Source: Lutimaribacter_A marinistellae (lineage in GTDB: Bacteria; Pseudomonadota; Alphaproteobacteria; Rhodobacterales; Rhodobacteraceae). Taken from it: a stretch of 64,000 nt of DNA. The stretch covers positions 186,001-250,000 of the forward strand of contig NZ_JBHRXI010000016.1 in the NCBI RefSeq assembly GCF_042648365.1, given 5' to 3'. This document shows positions 1-11,232 of the stretch, piece by piece. How positions within the stretch are numbered: the first letter of the stretch is position 1; every line of letters starts with the position of its first letter. Both the position numbers and the translations under genes were made by a program. The notes under the pieces are model-generated. The model had not been told where the DNA came from. It did no database searches and was given only the letters and a program-made list of their open reading frames with translations.

Positions 1-1493
1 GCTGCCGCCGTCTTACATCCCCACAAAGCGATCAGGATCGGGATCGCGAGGATCAGCCAGGTTGCGCCAGACGACGTCGTTGGCCCGATCGCAAGGATGT
101 CCAGAAGCAACACCAACACGAGGCCAAGCGCACCTATGATAAGCGGACGGGAGTCCGCCGAAGGTGCGATGCCCCGCCCGAGGATCAGCGTCAGACCCAG
201 CAGAACAACGATAACCGTAACGCCCGTTCCGATCGGCGCCGCGTTGGAGATCTTTGCCGCCTGCGCCGCGGCGATCTCTTCTTCGTTCAGGCGCTCGGCG
301 GTTGCGACACCTCCGGCCTCGTCGATCTCCTGTTGTTCTGCAACGGCACGATCCCAGGCTTCCTGCCCGTGAAGTTCAATCATCGACGCCCGACACTCGT
401 CGGATACATTGGTGCGCAGGCTCGCGGCTTCGGTTGCCTCGGAGAAGCCCGACACCGTGATGTTCTGGCTTCCGATGATCCCGACTTGTCCAAGTAGAAC
501 GGCACCCACGATCAGGCCGACCGGCGCGAACAGGAACCATGTGAGGCCTTCGCCCCGTGTGACAGGCTCGCCCGATCCACCATCAAGCTCGACCGCGGGG
601 GCCTTGCTGGGATTCAACAGTGCGAAACCGAATGCGTAGAGCGCGTAGAGAAGAGCCAGCATGATCCCCGGCAGCAGTGCAGCCTGGAACAGCGTTCCGA
701 CGGACACAACCGCCGGTTCCCCAAGGTAGGTAAGCGCGTCTGAGCACCCCGCTTCTACCGCACGAGTTTCCTGAGCGGTCGAATAGAGATCGCCTGCCAA
801 GGTACCCAGAAGAACAATCACGATCGAAGGAGGGATAATCTGTCCAAGTGTACCCGAGGCCGCGATGACCCCCGTAGCGAGTTCCGGCGAGTAGTTGTTG
901 CGAAGCATCGTTGGCAGAGCCAGCAAGCCCATGGTCACAACGGTCGCGCCGACGATCCCGGTCGAGGCGGCGAGGAAGGCGCCCACGACGACGATGGACA
1001 CGGCCAGACCGCCTGGAAGCGGCCCGAATACGCGCGCCATCGTGGTCAGCAGATCGTTCGCGATCTTTGAGCGCTCGAGCGTAATGCCCATGAGAACGAA
1101 CATCAGGACCGCCAGCAGCGTCTCGATGGACTGGCCCGCCAGCACGCGCTCGTTCATGCGGTTAACGATGAACGAAATGTTCCGATCCAACGCTGTCTCC
1201 CACCCTTGCGGGAAGACAGGCTCGCCGATGCGCGGAAGTTCCGGGTATCGGAATATCGAGATCGAGTCCGGCCGAACGCCCGAATTGACGAGGTCGCGAT
1301 ACATGGCCGAGGAACTGTCGATCGCCTGATGAATCAGCAGTCCCGCGCTGTCGAGTGCGGCGATGATCCCGAATGAAATGACACCGGCGCCGCCGATGGC
1401 GAAGGCCACCGGAAAGCCGGAAAGAATGCCTCCGAAAAGGCAGATGAACACGATAATGAGGCCGATTTCGACGCCATCAAGACCGAAGAGCAT
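1..1493 (-). CDS. TRAP transporter large permease (DctM family), 3' end outside the window
   Basis: This is the multi-helix membrane subunit of a TRAP transporter, which uses an ion gradient to import a solute handed over by the binding protein. The ATG start is clear (MLFGLDGVEIGLIIVF) and the frame stays open to the left edge, leaving about 497 residues visible. Helices and the GQIIPPSIVIVLLG segment are typical of DctM. Odd points are hydrophilic insertions near residues 60-105, 235-265 and 345-400; the last two each carry one cysteine (about C250 and C367). It lies 17 nt after the small permease gene and shares its operon with the binding protein, so TRAP identity is secure. The substrate is unknown from this subunit. 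Confidence 0.93.
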   Translation of the reverse strand, partial: MLFGLDGVEIGLIIVFICLFGGILSGFPVAFAIGGAGVISFGIIAALDSAGLLIHQAIDSSSAMYRDLVNSGVRPDSISIFRYPELPRIGEPVFPQGWETALDRNISFIVNRMNERVLAGQSIETLLAVLMFVLMGITLERSKIANDLLTTMARVFGPLPGGLAVSIVVVGAFLAASTGIVGATVVTMGLLALPTMLRNNYSPELATGVIAASGTLGQIIPPSIVIVLLGTLAGDLYSTAQETRAVEAGCSDALTYLGEPAVVSVGTLFQAALLPGIMLALLYALYAFGFALLNPSKAPAVELDGGSGEPVTRGEGLTWFLFAPVGLIVGAVLLGQVGIIGSQNITVSGFSEATEAASLRTNVSDECRASMIELHGQEAWDRAVAEQQEIDEAGGVATAERLNEEEIAAAQAAKISNAAPIGTGVTVIVVLLGLTLILGRGIAPSADSRPLIIGALGLVLVLLLDILAIGPTTSSGATWLILAIPILIALWGCKTAA

Positions 1494-1510
1494 AGTCGTA
1501 GTCCCTAAAC

Positions 1511-2437
1511 TTAATGTGCGCCTTCATAGGCTTCTTCACCCTCGCCGAGGCTGTCGCGGTCCAGATACTTGCCCGCGCTCCCCTCGCCCTCGACGAATTC
1601 CAGGTAGGAGCGGTAGAAAAAGGCGATCGCATGGACGAAGACCATTCCAGCAAAGATCACCAGCAGAATCTTGAACAGGAAGTAGGCATTGAACCCATTC
1701 GGGCTGAACCCGATGGTTTCCACGTTCCAACGCATCGCGCGCGATTTCATCACCAGCCTGTCAAGCGTGTCGCTGGCCGAAGGCTTTGGTACGATCAGGT
1801 GACGCCACATGAAATACCAGCCATACATCCAGGTAATGACGGCAGCGGGCATCATGAACAGAAGAGACCCGAGCATGTCGATCACGCGCTTGGCACGGTG
1901 TGAAATACCGGAATAGACCAGATCGACCCGGACATGCCCGCCCTGCACGAACGTGTATGTACAGCAGAGGCAAACGACCATGGCATTGTAAAGCTTCAGT
2001 TCTTCGGCGAACCAGCTGATATCCATCTGGAACGGGATACCGAGGCCGAAAGACATGTCGGGCCGGGCAAAGACACGTTGCATGAACACGATGACGATCT
2101 GCTGGATCACCATCAGAAGGCCCGCCCAGGCAAAGAACCGACCGGTTGTATTGGCGAAACCTTCGAGACCGCGCACCACACCCCACATGAAACGATGCGA
2201 CCAGAGCCCGACGGCCGTCAGCACGAGAAACGCCGTGAACACGACGAAGAAGAACTCCACCGATCCGCCGTAGTAGACGAAGCGCATGACCGCTTCCTTG
2301 TCCGACCAGTCGAGCCAGAGCGATGGATTTGTGACGGCATAGCCGAAATTATAGAACGCCTCGGCGATGTTCGACAGGACCCAGATCAGTCCATTCCACA
2401 AAGCTCCGAGGACAGAGACGCTGCTCTCTTCCTGCAT
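1511..2437 (-). CDS. TRAP transporter small permease (DctQ family), long form
   Basis: This is the small membrane subunit that pairs with the large permease. At 308 residues it is longer than the usual 160-220. The DctQ core is in the middle (for example FVQGGHVRVDLVYSGIS around residues 165-180), with an N-terminal extension holding extra hydrophobic segments and a hydrophilic acidic C-terminal tail (EGEGSAGKYLDRDSLGEG). Long DctQ proteins of this kind usually go with TakP-like binding proteins (family knowledge), which fits the upstream gene. The chosen start MQEESSVSV gives the full frame. The order is binding protein, small permease, large permease on the minus strand. Confidence 0.88.
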   Translation of the reverse strand: MQEESSVSVLGALWNGLIWVLSNIAEAFYNFGYAVTNPSLWLDWSDKEAVMRFVYYGGSVEFFFVVFTAFLVLTAVGLWSHRFMWGVVRGLEGFANTTGRFFAWAGLLMVIQQIVIVFMQRVFARPDMSFGLGIPFQMDISWFAEELKLYNAMVVCLCCTYTFVQGGHVRVDLVYSGISHRAKRVIDMLGSLLFMMPAAVITWMYGWYFMWRHLIVPKPSASDTLDRLVMKSRAMRWNVETIGFSPNGFNAYFLFKILLVIFAGMVFVHAIAFFYRSYLEFVEGEGSAGKYLDRDSLGEGEEAYEGAH

Positions 2438-2550
2438 GGGTCCCCCACTTGCAGCATGTCACGGGTCGTCGGTCCTGTCAGGTCGCGAGTCCCGAAACGG
2501 AAAGAATCCCCCGCCCGAAAGCGGGAGATCCGGTCGATACCCTGCGGGTC

Positions 2551-3633
<1,083 letters not shown>

Positions 3634-3922
3634 AAATGGTCCTCCCCATATTGGTCATGCCCGCGCTCTCGCCACGGGCGGATCGTTTCGAGTGGGCACA
3701 CACTAACGATCCGCACTTGGCTGTGAATACCGACAACTACGTAGAATGCCCAAAAATCTGACTTTGCCCCTGAACGAAGGCCGATCTTCGAGGCAGTTAC
3801 AGCGTTTCGTTCCACTCGATGCGCGAAAGGTCTGGTCGGCACGACCCCGCCAAAAGGACACTCGGGAGCGAATCACGCGCTGCTCTTTGCTTTCGGCCGC
3901 GTATTGCGTAACGATTCGCATC

Positions 3923-5353
3923 ATGCCTATCGCCCGCTCTTTACGCCTGAGCTATGCCCAGAAGCTGTCGCTGATTGCGGCCATCCCACTGGTTGTTGCC
4001 GTGGCGGCAATCGCTGTCTTCGTGACTTACGAGGCACGCGCCACGGCTGAACGCGAGATTGCGGCGCTCGAAGCGCGCCTGATCGAGGCCAAGCGCGCGG
4101 AACTGCGCAACTACGTGACCCAAGCGCGCAATGGCTTTGCGCATATCTACGGTCGCGCGCCACATGACGACGACGTCGCCAAAGCGCAGGTCGCGCAGAT
4201 TCTTGCGGCGATGATCTACGGCAAGGACGGGTTCTTTTTCGTCTATGACTATGACGGCACAAACCTCGTCAGCCCCAGGCAGACCGAGTTCATCAATCGA
4301 AACTGGGAAGGTTTGACCGACAGCAGCGGAACACCCGTGGTCGACGAGTTCATCCGTCTCGCCCGCCGTGGCGGCGGATGGCACAGTTTCATGTGGCAAA
4401 AACCCTCGACCGGCGAAGAGGCGATGATGATAGCCTATGTCGTCGGCCTGCAGGACTGGCAGTGGGCCGTCGGCACCGGCGTCTTTATCGATGACATCCT
4501 TGCGACCGTTGCCAATGCGCGGGCCGAGGTCGAGGGCCGTGTCCAGCGCACCTTCCTTTACATTGGCGTCATCGTCATGGCGGCTTTGTTCATCGTCTTC
4601 GTTTCAGGCATGCTCTTGAACATTCGCGAACGCCGCCTTGCCGATGCCAAGTTGAAGGATCTGACGCAGCGGGTTTTCGATGCGCAGGAAGAAGAACGCG
4701 GCAGGGTGGCGCGCGAATTGCATGACGGGATCAGCCAGATGCTCGTCGGCGTCCGATATGCGCTGGACAATGCGCGTCGAAGGCTGGCCCGGGGCGATCA
4801 CGCGGCAGCGCAGGCCCCGCTAGACAAAGGGATCGAGCATCTCGGCACGGCGATCACCGAAGTCCGCCGTATCAGTCGCGACTTGCGCCCCGGTGTCCTT
4901 GATGATCTTGGCCTCGGACCCGCGCTCAAGGCACTGACCGACGATTTCAGCGAGCGCACCGGCATCGCGACCGAGTTCGCGACCGTGCCCTTCCGCAACC
5001 GGCTCGACCACGACTCCAAGATCGCGCTCTACCGAATAGCGCAGGAGGCCTTGACAAATATCGAGCGGCATTCGTTCGCCACCAACGTCAGTATCGACCT
5101 TCGCGGCCATACGAAGGGTGCCACCATGCGTATAGCCGACAATGGTCGCGGCCTTCCCTCACGCAATGAACAATCAGGAGCGGGACTTGGCCTGCGCAAC
5201 ATGCAGGAACGCATCGAACAGCTTGACGGCACCTTGCGCATCCTGTCATCACGCGGCGCGCAAAGCGGCACGGTGATCGAGGTTTCCTTGCCGCTCAGCC
5301 ATCTTCTTCCGCCGGAGGAAGACGCCACACCGAAACGAAAGGCCGCGCAATGA
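3923..5353 (+). CDS. Cache-domain sensor histidine kinase of the NarL-partner (HisKA_3) class
   Basis: This is a membrane sensor kinase of about 476 residues. In order it has a helix at about 13-36, a periplasmic single-Cache domain at about 40-205 (KDGFFFVYDYDGTNLVSP), a second helix at about 212-236, a HisKA_3 dimerisation domain with the phospho-accepting His in RVARELHDGISQ, and a HATPase domain (NIERH, then ADNGRGLP, then GAGLGLRNMQER). The start MPIARSLRLSY was chosen because it directly precedes the first helix; the frame is open for 59 more codons upstream without domain content. The gene overlaps its regulator by 4 nt (ATGA). Divergence from the TRAP operon suggests that its Cache domain senses the transported organic acid and controls uptake (inference). 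Confidence 0.93.
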   Translation: MPIARSLRLSYAQKLSLIAAIPLVVAVAAIAVFVTYEARATAEREIAALEARLIEAKRAELRNYVTQARNGFAHIYGRAPHDDDVAKAQVAQILAAMIYGKDGFFFVYDYDGTNLVSPRQTEFINRNWEGLTDSSGTPVVDEFIRLARRGGGWHSFMWQKPSTGEEAMMIAYVVGLQDWQWAVGTGVFIDDILATVANARAEVEGRVQRTFLYIGVIVMAALFIVFVSGMLLNIRERRLADAKLKDLTQRVFDAQEEERGRVARELHDGISQMLVGVRYALDNARRRLARGDHAAAQAPLDKGIEHLGTAITEVRRISRDLRPGVLDDLGLGPALKALTDDFSERTGIATEFATVPFRNRLDHDSKIALYRIAQEALTNIERHSFATNVSIDLRGHTKGATMRIADNGRGLPSRNEQSGAGLGLRNMQERIEQLDGTLRILSSRGAQSGTVIEVSLPLSHLLPPEEDATPKRKAAQ

Positions 5354-5997
5354 ACCCCGCACCGACCCGCGTTCTCATCGTAGACGATCATCCCATGGTG
5401 GCCGAGGGAATCCAGTCGATCATGGAAAGCTATGACGATGTGGAAGTTGTCGGTACGCTCGGGACTGGCCGGGAAGCCGTGGAACAGGTGGACGGGCTCG
5501 CCCCGGACGTGATCCTGATGGACCTGAACATGCCCGGCCTTGGCGGCCTCTCGGCGACCGAGATGATCCTGGAGCGCCGCCCGCAGACACGTATCCTGAT
5601 CCTGACTATGCACGACAGCCCGGAATACATCTCGACCGCCCTCAGTCATGGAGCCAGTGGATATGTCCTCAAGGATGTGCCCACCGACGAAATCAAGCAG
5701 GCAATTGACTCGGTTATGGCCGGCGAGAGGTATCTTTGTACCGGTGCGCGCGGCTCGCTGGCGCCGAAAGGCGAAAACGCGCGTGAGGCGCTGACCGGGC
5801 GCGAGCAGACGATCCTGCTGCAACTCGCGCAGGGTAAATCGAACAAGGAAGTCGCAATCGCGCTCGACATATCGGTGCGTACGGTCGAGACGCATCGCAA
5901 GAACATAAAGCGAAAACTTGGGATTTCCTCGACCGCCGGGCTTACCCGCTATGCGCTGGAACACGGGGTGTTGCAGGGAACCGGTGTGGGGTTCTGA
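5350..5997 (+). CDS. NarL/FixJ-type response regulator
   Basis: This is a two-domain response regulator of 215 residues. The receiver has the acidic pocket DDH at the N-terminus and the phosphorylation Asp in LMDLNMPG; the conserved Lys is in YVLKDVP. The C-terminal LuxR-type helix-turn-helix is seen in LTGREQTILLQLAQGKSNKEVA and SVRTVETHRKNIKRKLG. The start codon overlaps the kinase stop (ATGA), so the pair is translationally coupled and forms one signalling unit. The likely target is the adjacent divergent TRAP operon. Confidence 0.95.
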   Translation: MNPAPTRVLIVDDHPMVAEGIQSIMESYDDVEVVGTLGTGREAVEQVDGLAPDVILMDLNMPGLGGLSATEMILERRPQTRILILTMHDSPEYISTALSHGASGYVLKDVPTDEIKQAIDSVMAGERYLCTGARGSLAPKGENAREALTGREQTILLQLAQGKSNKEVAIALDISVRTVETHRKNIKRKLGISSTAGLTRYALEHGVLQGTGVGF

Positions 5998-6069
5998 TCC
6001 CGTCGTCATCCCCCCTTGAATAGGACGCGGCAGACACGATTTACCGTTTCTGACCTTTGCGGAATCGCC

Positions 6070-6999
6070 ATGCCCTACATCCTGATCCTCGCCGGCCTTG
6101 CCGGTCTCGTCCTCGGGGGCGAACTGCTTGTGCGTGGTGCCGTCGCACTCGCCCGCCGGGCGGGATTGTCCCCTCTGGTGATCGGCATGACCATCGTGGG
6201 GTTCGGAACATCCCTGCCCGAATTGCTGGTTTCGCTTCGGGCCGCTCTTGATGGGGCGCCCGGCATCGCGATCGGCAACGTCGTAGGGTCAAACATTGCG
6301 AACATCCTGCTCATCCTTGGCGCGGCGGCTGTAATCTCACCGCTTCGGACGCGATTCGAACTGCTGCGGCTTGATCTCGTACTCGTACTATTGGCAACAC
6401 TGGGATTGTGGCTGATCCTTCTGGACGGCGCTGTATCGCGCATCGATGCGGCGATCCTGCTGGCCGCTCTTGCCGGCTTCCTCTGGAACGGCCTTAGCCG
6501 ACAGGCCCCTGCCCCTTCTGCACCCATACTGGAACCGGAACCGGCGCAATCCGCCTGGAAGGCGATCTTGATGGTCGGCACAGGTCTTGTCGCGCTTGCG
6601 CTCGGGGCGCAATGGCTGGTTCAGGGCGCCTCGGAACTGGCCCGGGCCGCTGGCCTGTCCGAGGCGGTGATCGGCCTCACAGTGGTGGCCGTCGGCACCT
6701 CTTTGCCGGAACTGGCGACTTCGATCGTTGCCGCGTGGCGTCGGAACGCGGATATCGCGCTTGGCAACGTCGTCGGATCGAACCTGTTCAACATTCTCGG
6801 CATCCTTGGGATCACCGCGTTGATTGCCCCGATTCCCGCGGCCCCCCGGTTCGCCGCAACGGACGTCCCCGTTGCGCTTGCGGCAGCAGTCGCGTTGGCG
6901 TTCGTCTTGTGGCGAAGCGGCGCGATAGGACGGCTTATTGGGGCCGGTGCGCTCGTGACCTACTCGGCTTACATCGTAATTCTGGGAACGAGTGCGTAG
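6070..6999 (+). CDS. CaCA-family calcium/sodium antiporter, YrbG-like
   Basis: This is an inner-membrane cation exchanger of about 309 residues with ten predicted helices in two homologous halves. Each half carries the alpha-repeat motif: GMTIVGFGTSLPELLVS in the first and GLTVVAVGTSLPELATS in the second, followed by GNVVGSNIANIL and GNVVGSNLFNIL. These are the ion-coordinating signatures of the CaCA superfamily. I prefer the ATG that begins MPYILILAGLAG over an upstream in-frame TTG because it starts directly at the first helix. It follows the response regulator by 72 nt but has no evident functional link to it. Confidence 0.93.
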   Translation: MPYILILAGLAGLVLGGELLVRGAVALARRAGLSPLVIGMTIVGFGTSLPELLVSLRAALDGAPGIAIGNVVGSNIANILLILGAAAVISPLRTRFELLRLDLVLVLLATLGLWLILLDGAVSRIDAAILLAALAGFLWNGLSRQAPAPSAPILEPEPAQSAWKAILMVGTGLVALALGAQWLVQGASELARAAGLSEAVIGLTVVAVGTSLPELATSIVAAWRRNADIALGNVVGSNLFNILGILGITALIAPIPAAPRFAATDVPVALAAAVALAFVLWRSGAIGRLIGAGALVTYSAYIVILGTSA

Positions 7000-7116
7000 A
7001 CGCCGCGCTCGGCTCTACGCAAGCTAGACCGGCGAAGTTCGGAGCATTTGCGCAACAAAATGTCGCAACGGACGGCCTGAGGGACAGATTTTCACAAAAC
7101 CTCGTACCTTTCGCTG

Positions 7117-7143
7117 TTGACGCCCCCTCGCACCACTCATAAT
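7117..7143 (+). promoter_or_regulatory. Candidate sigma70-type promoter of the ilv leader transcript
   Basis: TTGACG and CATAAT are separated by 15 nt; a shifted -10 reading TAATGT would give 17 nt. The element lies 31 nt before the leader peptide start, as expected for an attenuated amino-acid operon. Only sequence resemblance supports it. Confidence 0.5.
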
Positions 7144-7173
7144 GTCCGCTTCAGACATGAAGGGCCAAGACCT

Positions 7174-7221
7174 ATGACCACTCTAATCGTACTTGTAGGA
7201 TACATGCGCATGGGCCGGTGA
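7174..7221 (+). CDS. Branched-chain amino acid leader peptide (ilvIH attenuator)
   Basis: This is a 15-codon reading frame encoding MTTLIVLVGYMRMGR. It contains a cluster of Leu, Ile, Val, Leu, Val codons (CTA ATC GTA CTT GTA) near its start, the residues whose biosynthesis the downstream acetolactate synthase begins. Its stop codon lies 25 nt before a factor-independent terminator. The arrangement matches transcription attenuation as known for ilv operons in proteobacteria: ribosomes slow at these codons when branched-chain aminoacyl-tRNA is scarce. It is too short for routine gene callers, but position, composition and the downstream hairpins together make it convincing. Confidence 0.85.
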   Translation: MTTLIVLVGYMRMGR

Positions 7222-7272
7222 CGGTAAACCATACCCCTACCCATGCGCCCCCGTCTCACCGGGGGCTTTTTT
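7206..7272 (+). terminator. ilvIH transcription attenuator: terminator with two competing pairings
   Basis: The terminator stem pairs 7247-7253 with 7260-7266 (GCCCCCG with CGGGGGC) and is followed by six T. Two alternatives compete with it. CCGGTGA at 7215-7221, overlapping the leader stop, is complementary to TCACCGG at 7256-7262 and would break the terminator. GCGCATGGG at 7206-7214 is perfectly complementary to CCCATGCGC at 7240-7248. A ribosome stalled at the Leu/Ile/Val codons would free 7215-7221 and favour antitermination; one at the stop codon would mask it and allow termination. Pairings are read by eye, not folded. Confidence 0.8.
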
Positions 7273-7326
7273 ATGTCAAACGTGCGATGCAAGCGAAGAG
7301 ACGATGTCCTGGATGGAGCAAGACAG

Positions 7327-9078
<1,752 letters not shown>

Positions 9079-9145
9079 CGCCATTCAGTAACATCGTGGC
9101 CGTTCGACGCGGCGGCCCGTGACATCCATTCTGAGAGGGACGCGC

Positions 9146-9706
9146 ATGTCTGCCCTACACATCAAGAAAGGCTCCTCGAGCCACTCCGCCTATAACCTAC
9201 GCCCCACATTCTCCGATGTGCAGGAGCGTCACACGATCGCCCTGCTGGTTGAGAACGAACCGGGCGTGCTGGCACGCGTTATCGGCCTGTTCTCGGGTCG
9301 CGGCTATAACATCGAAAGCCTGACCGTCGCCGAGGTAGATCATACCGGCCATCTCTCGCGCATCACCATCGTCACGACTGGTACGCCGCAGGTGATCGAG
9401 CAGATCAAGGCGCAGCTGGGGCGGATTGTTCCAGTGCATGAGGTTCACGACCTGACGGTCGAAGGTCCATCGGTCGAACGCGAATTGGCCATGCTCAAGG
9501 TGGTGGGCGAAGGAGACAAGCGCGTCGAGGCTTTGCGCCTCGCCGATATCTTTCGCGCCAACGTCGTCGACAGCACCCTGAACTCTTTCGTGTTCGAGAT
9601 CACCGGCGCGCCCGAGAAGATCGACGCCTTCGCTGATCTCATGCGCCCGCTAGGACTGATCGAAATCGCAAGAACGGGCGTCGCCGCTCTCCTGCGCGGG
9701 GATTGA
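9146..9706 (+). CDS. ilvH: Acetolactate synthase regulatory subunit
   Basis: This is the small subunit that activates the catalytic chain and confers valine feedback inhibition. The 186-residue protein has an N-terminal ACT domain (ALLVENEPGVLARVIGLFSGRGYNIESL, residues about 25-55, written here in part: NEPGVLARVIGLFSGRGYN) and the conserved C-terminal ALS domain ending in IEIARTGVAALLRG. The start ATG is preceded by a GAGAGGGA ribosome-binding sequence. It lies 67 nt after ilvI and belongs to the same attenuated operon. Confidence 0.95.
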   Translation: MSALHIKKGSSSHSAYNLRPTFSDVQERHTIALLVENEPGVLARVIGLFSGRGYNIESLTVAEVDHTGHLSRITIVTTGTPQVIEQIKAQLGRIVPVHEVHDLTVEGPSVERELAMLKVVGEGDKRVEALRLADIFRANVVDSTLNSFVFEITGAPEKIDAFADLMRPLGLIEIARTGVAALLRGD

Positions 9707-9727
9707 GATCGCGCCTGAGCCGTATCC

Positions 9728-10090
9728 TCAGGCAGAATTGGCTTGATCGCCTTTAATCTCGGGGGTCTGTGAGTGTCTCGTTGTACGGAACGGGACAATG
9801 TCGGCCCCGGTAGGATCGATCGGCCAAGGCGCACAAGGCATTGCCATGTCAGCGGCGTCATTGAGCGTTGCCGGCAAGCCAGAAACCTTGGCCAGGTCCA
9901 TGACCTCGACTTCAGTGGCAATTCGCATTTGCCCTGCGACCGTCACATCGAAACGAACCCAATCGCCCGCTTCCAAGCTTTCCATTGCGGTTGCACAGTC
10001 ACCGCGAAAATATGCCAAATCACCGTGATCTTCACACCAGATTACGGCATGTCGGTTATCGGTGCCGCACCATAAGACAATTCCGTTCAT
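9728..10090 (-). CDS. Conserved hypothetical small protein
   Basis: This is a 120-residue soluble protein that I cannot assign to a family. It begins MNGIVLWCGTDNRHAVIW; the first 60 residues look like a small beta-rich fold (EDHGDLAYFRGD, then LEAGDWVRFDV), vaguely like an OB or cold-shock fold. The C-terminal half is proline-rich and probably disordered. It has no signal peptide or membrane segment. It is convergent with ilvH; a 7-bp hairpin (9713-9719 with 9727-9733) overlaps its stop. Coding is supported by composition and an intact frame, and function is unknown. Confidence 0.6.
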   Translation of the reverse strand: MNGIVLWCGTDNRHAVIWCEDHGDLAYFRGDCATAMESLEAGDWVRFDVTVAGQMRIATEVEVMDLAKVSGLPATLNDAADMAMPCAPWPIDPTGADIVPFRTTRHSQTPEIKGDQANSA

Positions 10091-10323
10091 TCCTGCCCCA
10101 AGCCTCTATTCCGTCCGTGTCGGGAACATTGCAAGTCCCGAAAACGTGCCCTTTTGGCTGCTACGCTATTGCAATCCGTGAACCAAAAGGTAGCCTCTCG
10201 ACGCGCTTTCGAGACGGTTTCGAAGCGCTTCAGTGGCAAGTGTTTGTTTTTTGATACACCTCAGGGTTGCCGGCATGGGTTCCCTTTTTGCTTTTACTGA
10301 CTGAAAGAACCTTCCAGAACAAC
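10091..10323. other. Divergent intergenic region before the HTH regulator
   Basis: No gene is seen. An inverted repeat CCTTTTGG (10150-10157) / CCAAAAGG (10183-10190) with a 25-nt spacer could be an operator or a weak hairpin for one of the two divergent genes. There is no terminator-like T run. Confidence 0.35.
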
Positions 10324-11133
10324 ATGGCCACGTCCCAGCGGAACAGAACACGTACACCCGCAGAGCTACGTAGCATGTTCGGAGAGAACCTGAGACGGCT
10401 CTCGAGGCGCTATCGCTCTATATCCGAACTGTCCCGGCAACTTGGTGTGAACCGAACCCAGTACAATCGCTACTTGTCAGGAGAGAGCTTTCCCCGACCG
10501 GACGTCTTGGACAAGATCTGTCGGTTCTTCGATGTCGATGCGCGCATTCTGCTCGATCCGGTAGACGAGATCGGCAACGACGACGATCTTCTCACCGGGC
10601 CGGTCCTGCAGGAGTTCTTTGGACCCGCACTTCGGGAGTTGGACGAAAAGACTTTCCCCAGCGGACTGTTCCGTTTCAGCAGGAAAAGCTTCCTGCGTTC
10701 CGATCAGTACGTGATCGGGATCGTCCGCGTGTTTCGGAAAGATGGCGCCACGTTCATCAGGGGGTTCGAAGTCAAGGACGCTATGCGTCAACAGGGTTTG
10801 CCCACCTCGGCAAAAACACGAGAGTTTCGTGGCTTTGTGACACGGCAGGATGACGGTGTTGCCTTTGTCGTTTCCCGGCGCAACGGCCTGACCTGTTCCT
10901 TCAACTATCTTTCTCGGGTCACTTCGTTCGACAACAATTTCTGGGTTGGTTACGTGTCGAGAACAACCCGTGAGCACGCCATGGGAGGTCGCGCCACCCG
11001 GATGGTTTACGAATTCCTCGGAAACGACATGGCAAGAATCCTCGACGCGGCCCGCACCACCGGCTTCAGCGATGAGGCTGGCCTTCTACCGTTCCACCGG
11101 CGTCTGTTGAAACCGGAAGAACCGTTTCGCTGA
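10324..11133 (+). CDS. XRE-type helix-turn-helix regulator with C-terminal sensor-like domain
   Basis: This is a 269-residue DNA-binding protein. The N-terminal helix-turn-helix lies at about residues 20-75 (SISELSRQLGVNRTQYNRYLSG, read in part: LSRQLGVNRTQYNRYLSG). The C-terminal two thirds form an alpha/beta domain that I do not recognise. The start MATSQRNRTRT directly precedes the HTH; the frame opens 19 codons earlier without support. It stands 99 nt before a Rieske oxygenase on the same strand and may regulate it (inference from position). Confidence 0.82.
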   Translation: MATSQRNRTRTPAELRSMFGENLRRLSRRYRSISELSRQLGVNRTQYNRYLSGESFPRPDVLDKICRFFDVDARILLDPVDEIGNDDDLLTGPVLQEFFGPALRELDEKTFPSGLFRFSRKSFLRSDQYVIGIVRVFRKDGATFIRGFEVKDAMRQQGLPTSAKTREFRGFVTRQDDGVAFVVSRRNGLTCSFNYLSRVTSFDNNFWVGYVSRTTREHAMGGRATRMVYEFLGNDMARILDAARTTGFSDEAGLLPFHRRLLKPEEPFR

Positions 11134-11232
11134 GTTCAAATCACGATGTCGCTGCAAGAACGCCTGCCGTCGCAGTCAGTTCGGACGTGATGTCGTCAAG
11201 ATGCTTTGCTGTTGCAAACGGGAGACTCAGCC

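Noticed and set aside
3746..3922. Upstream extension of the sensor kinase frame
   Set aside because: It lies in the divergent promoter region, has no domain content, and the ATG directly before the first membrane helix is the natural start.
6016..6069. TTG-initiated N-terminal extension of the cation exchanger
   Set aside because: The extra 18 residues precede the first helix with no family similarity; the ATG at 6070 fits better.
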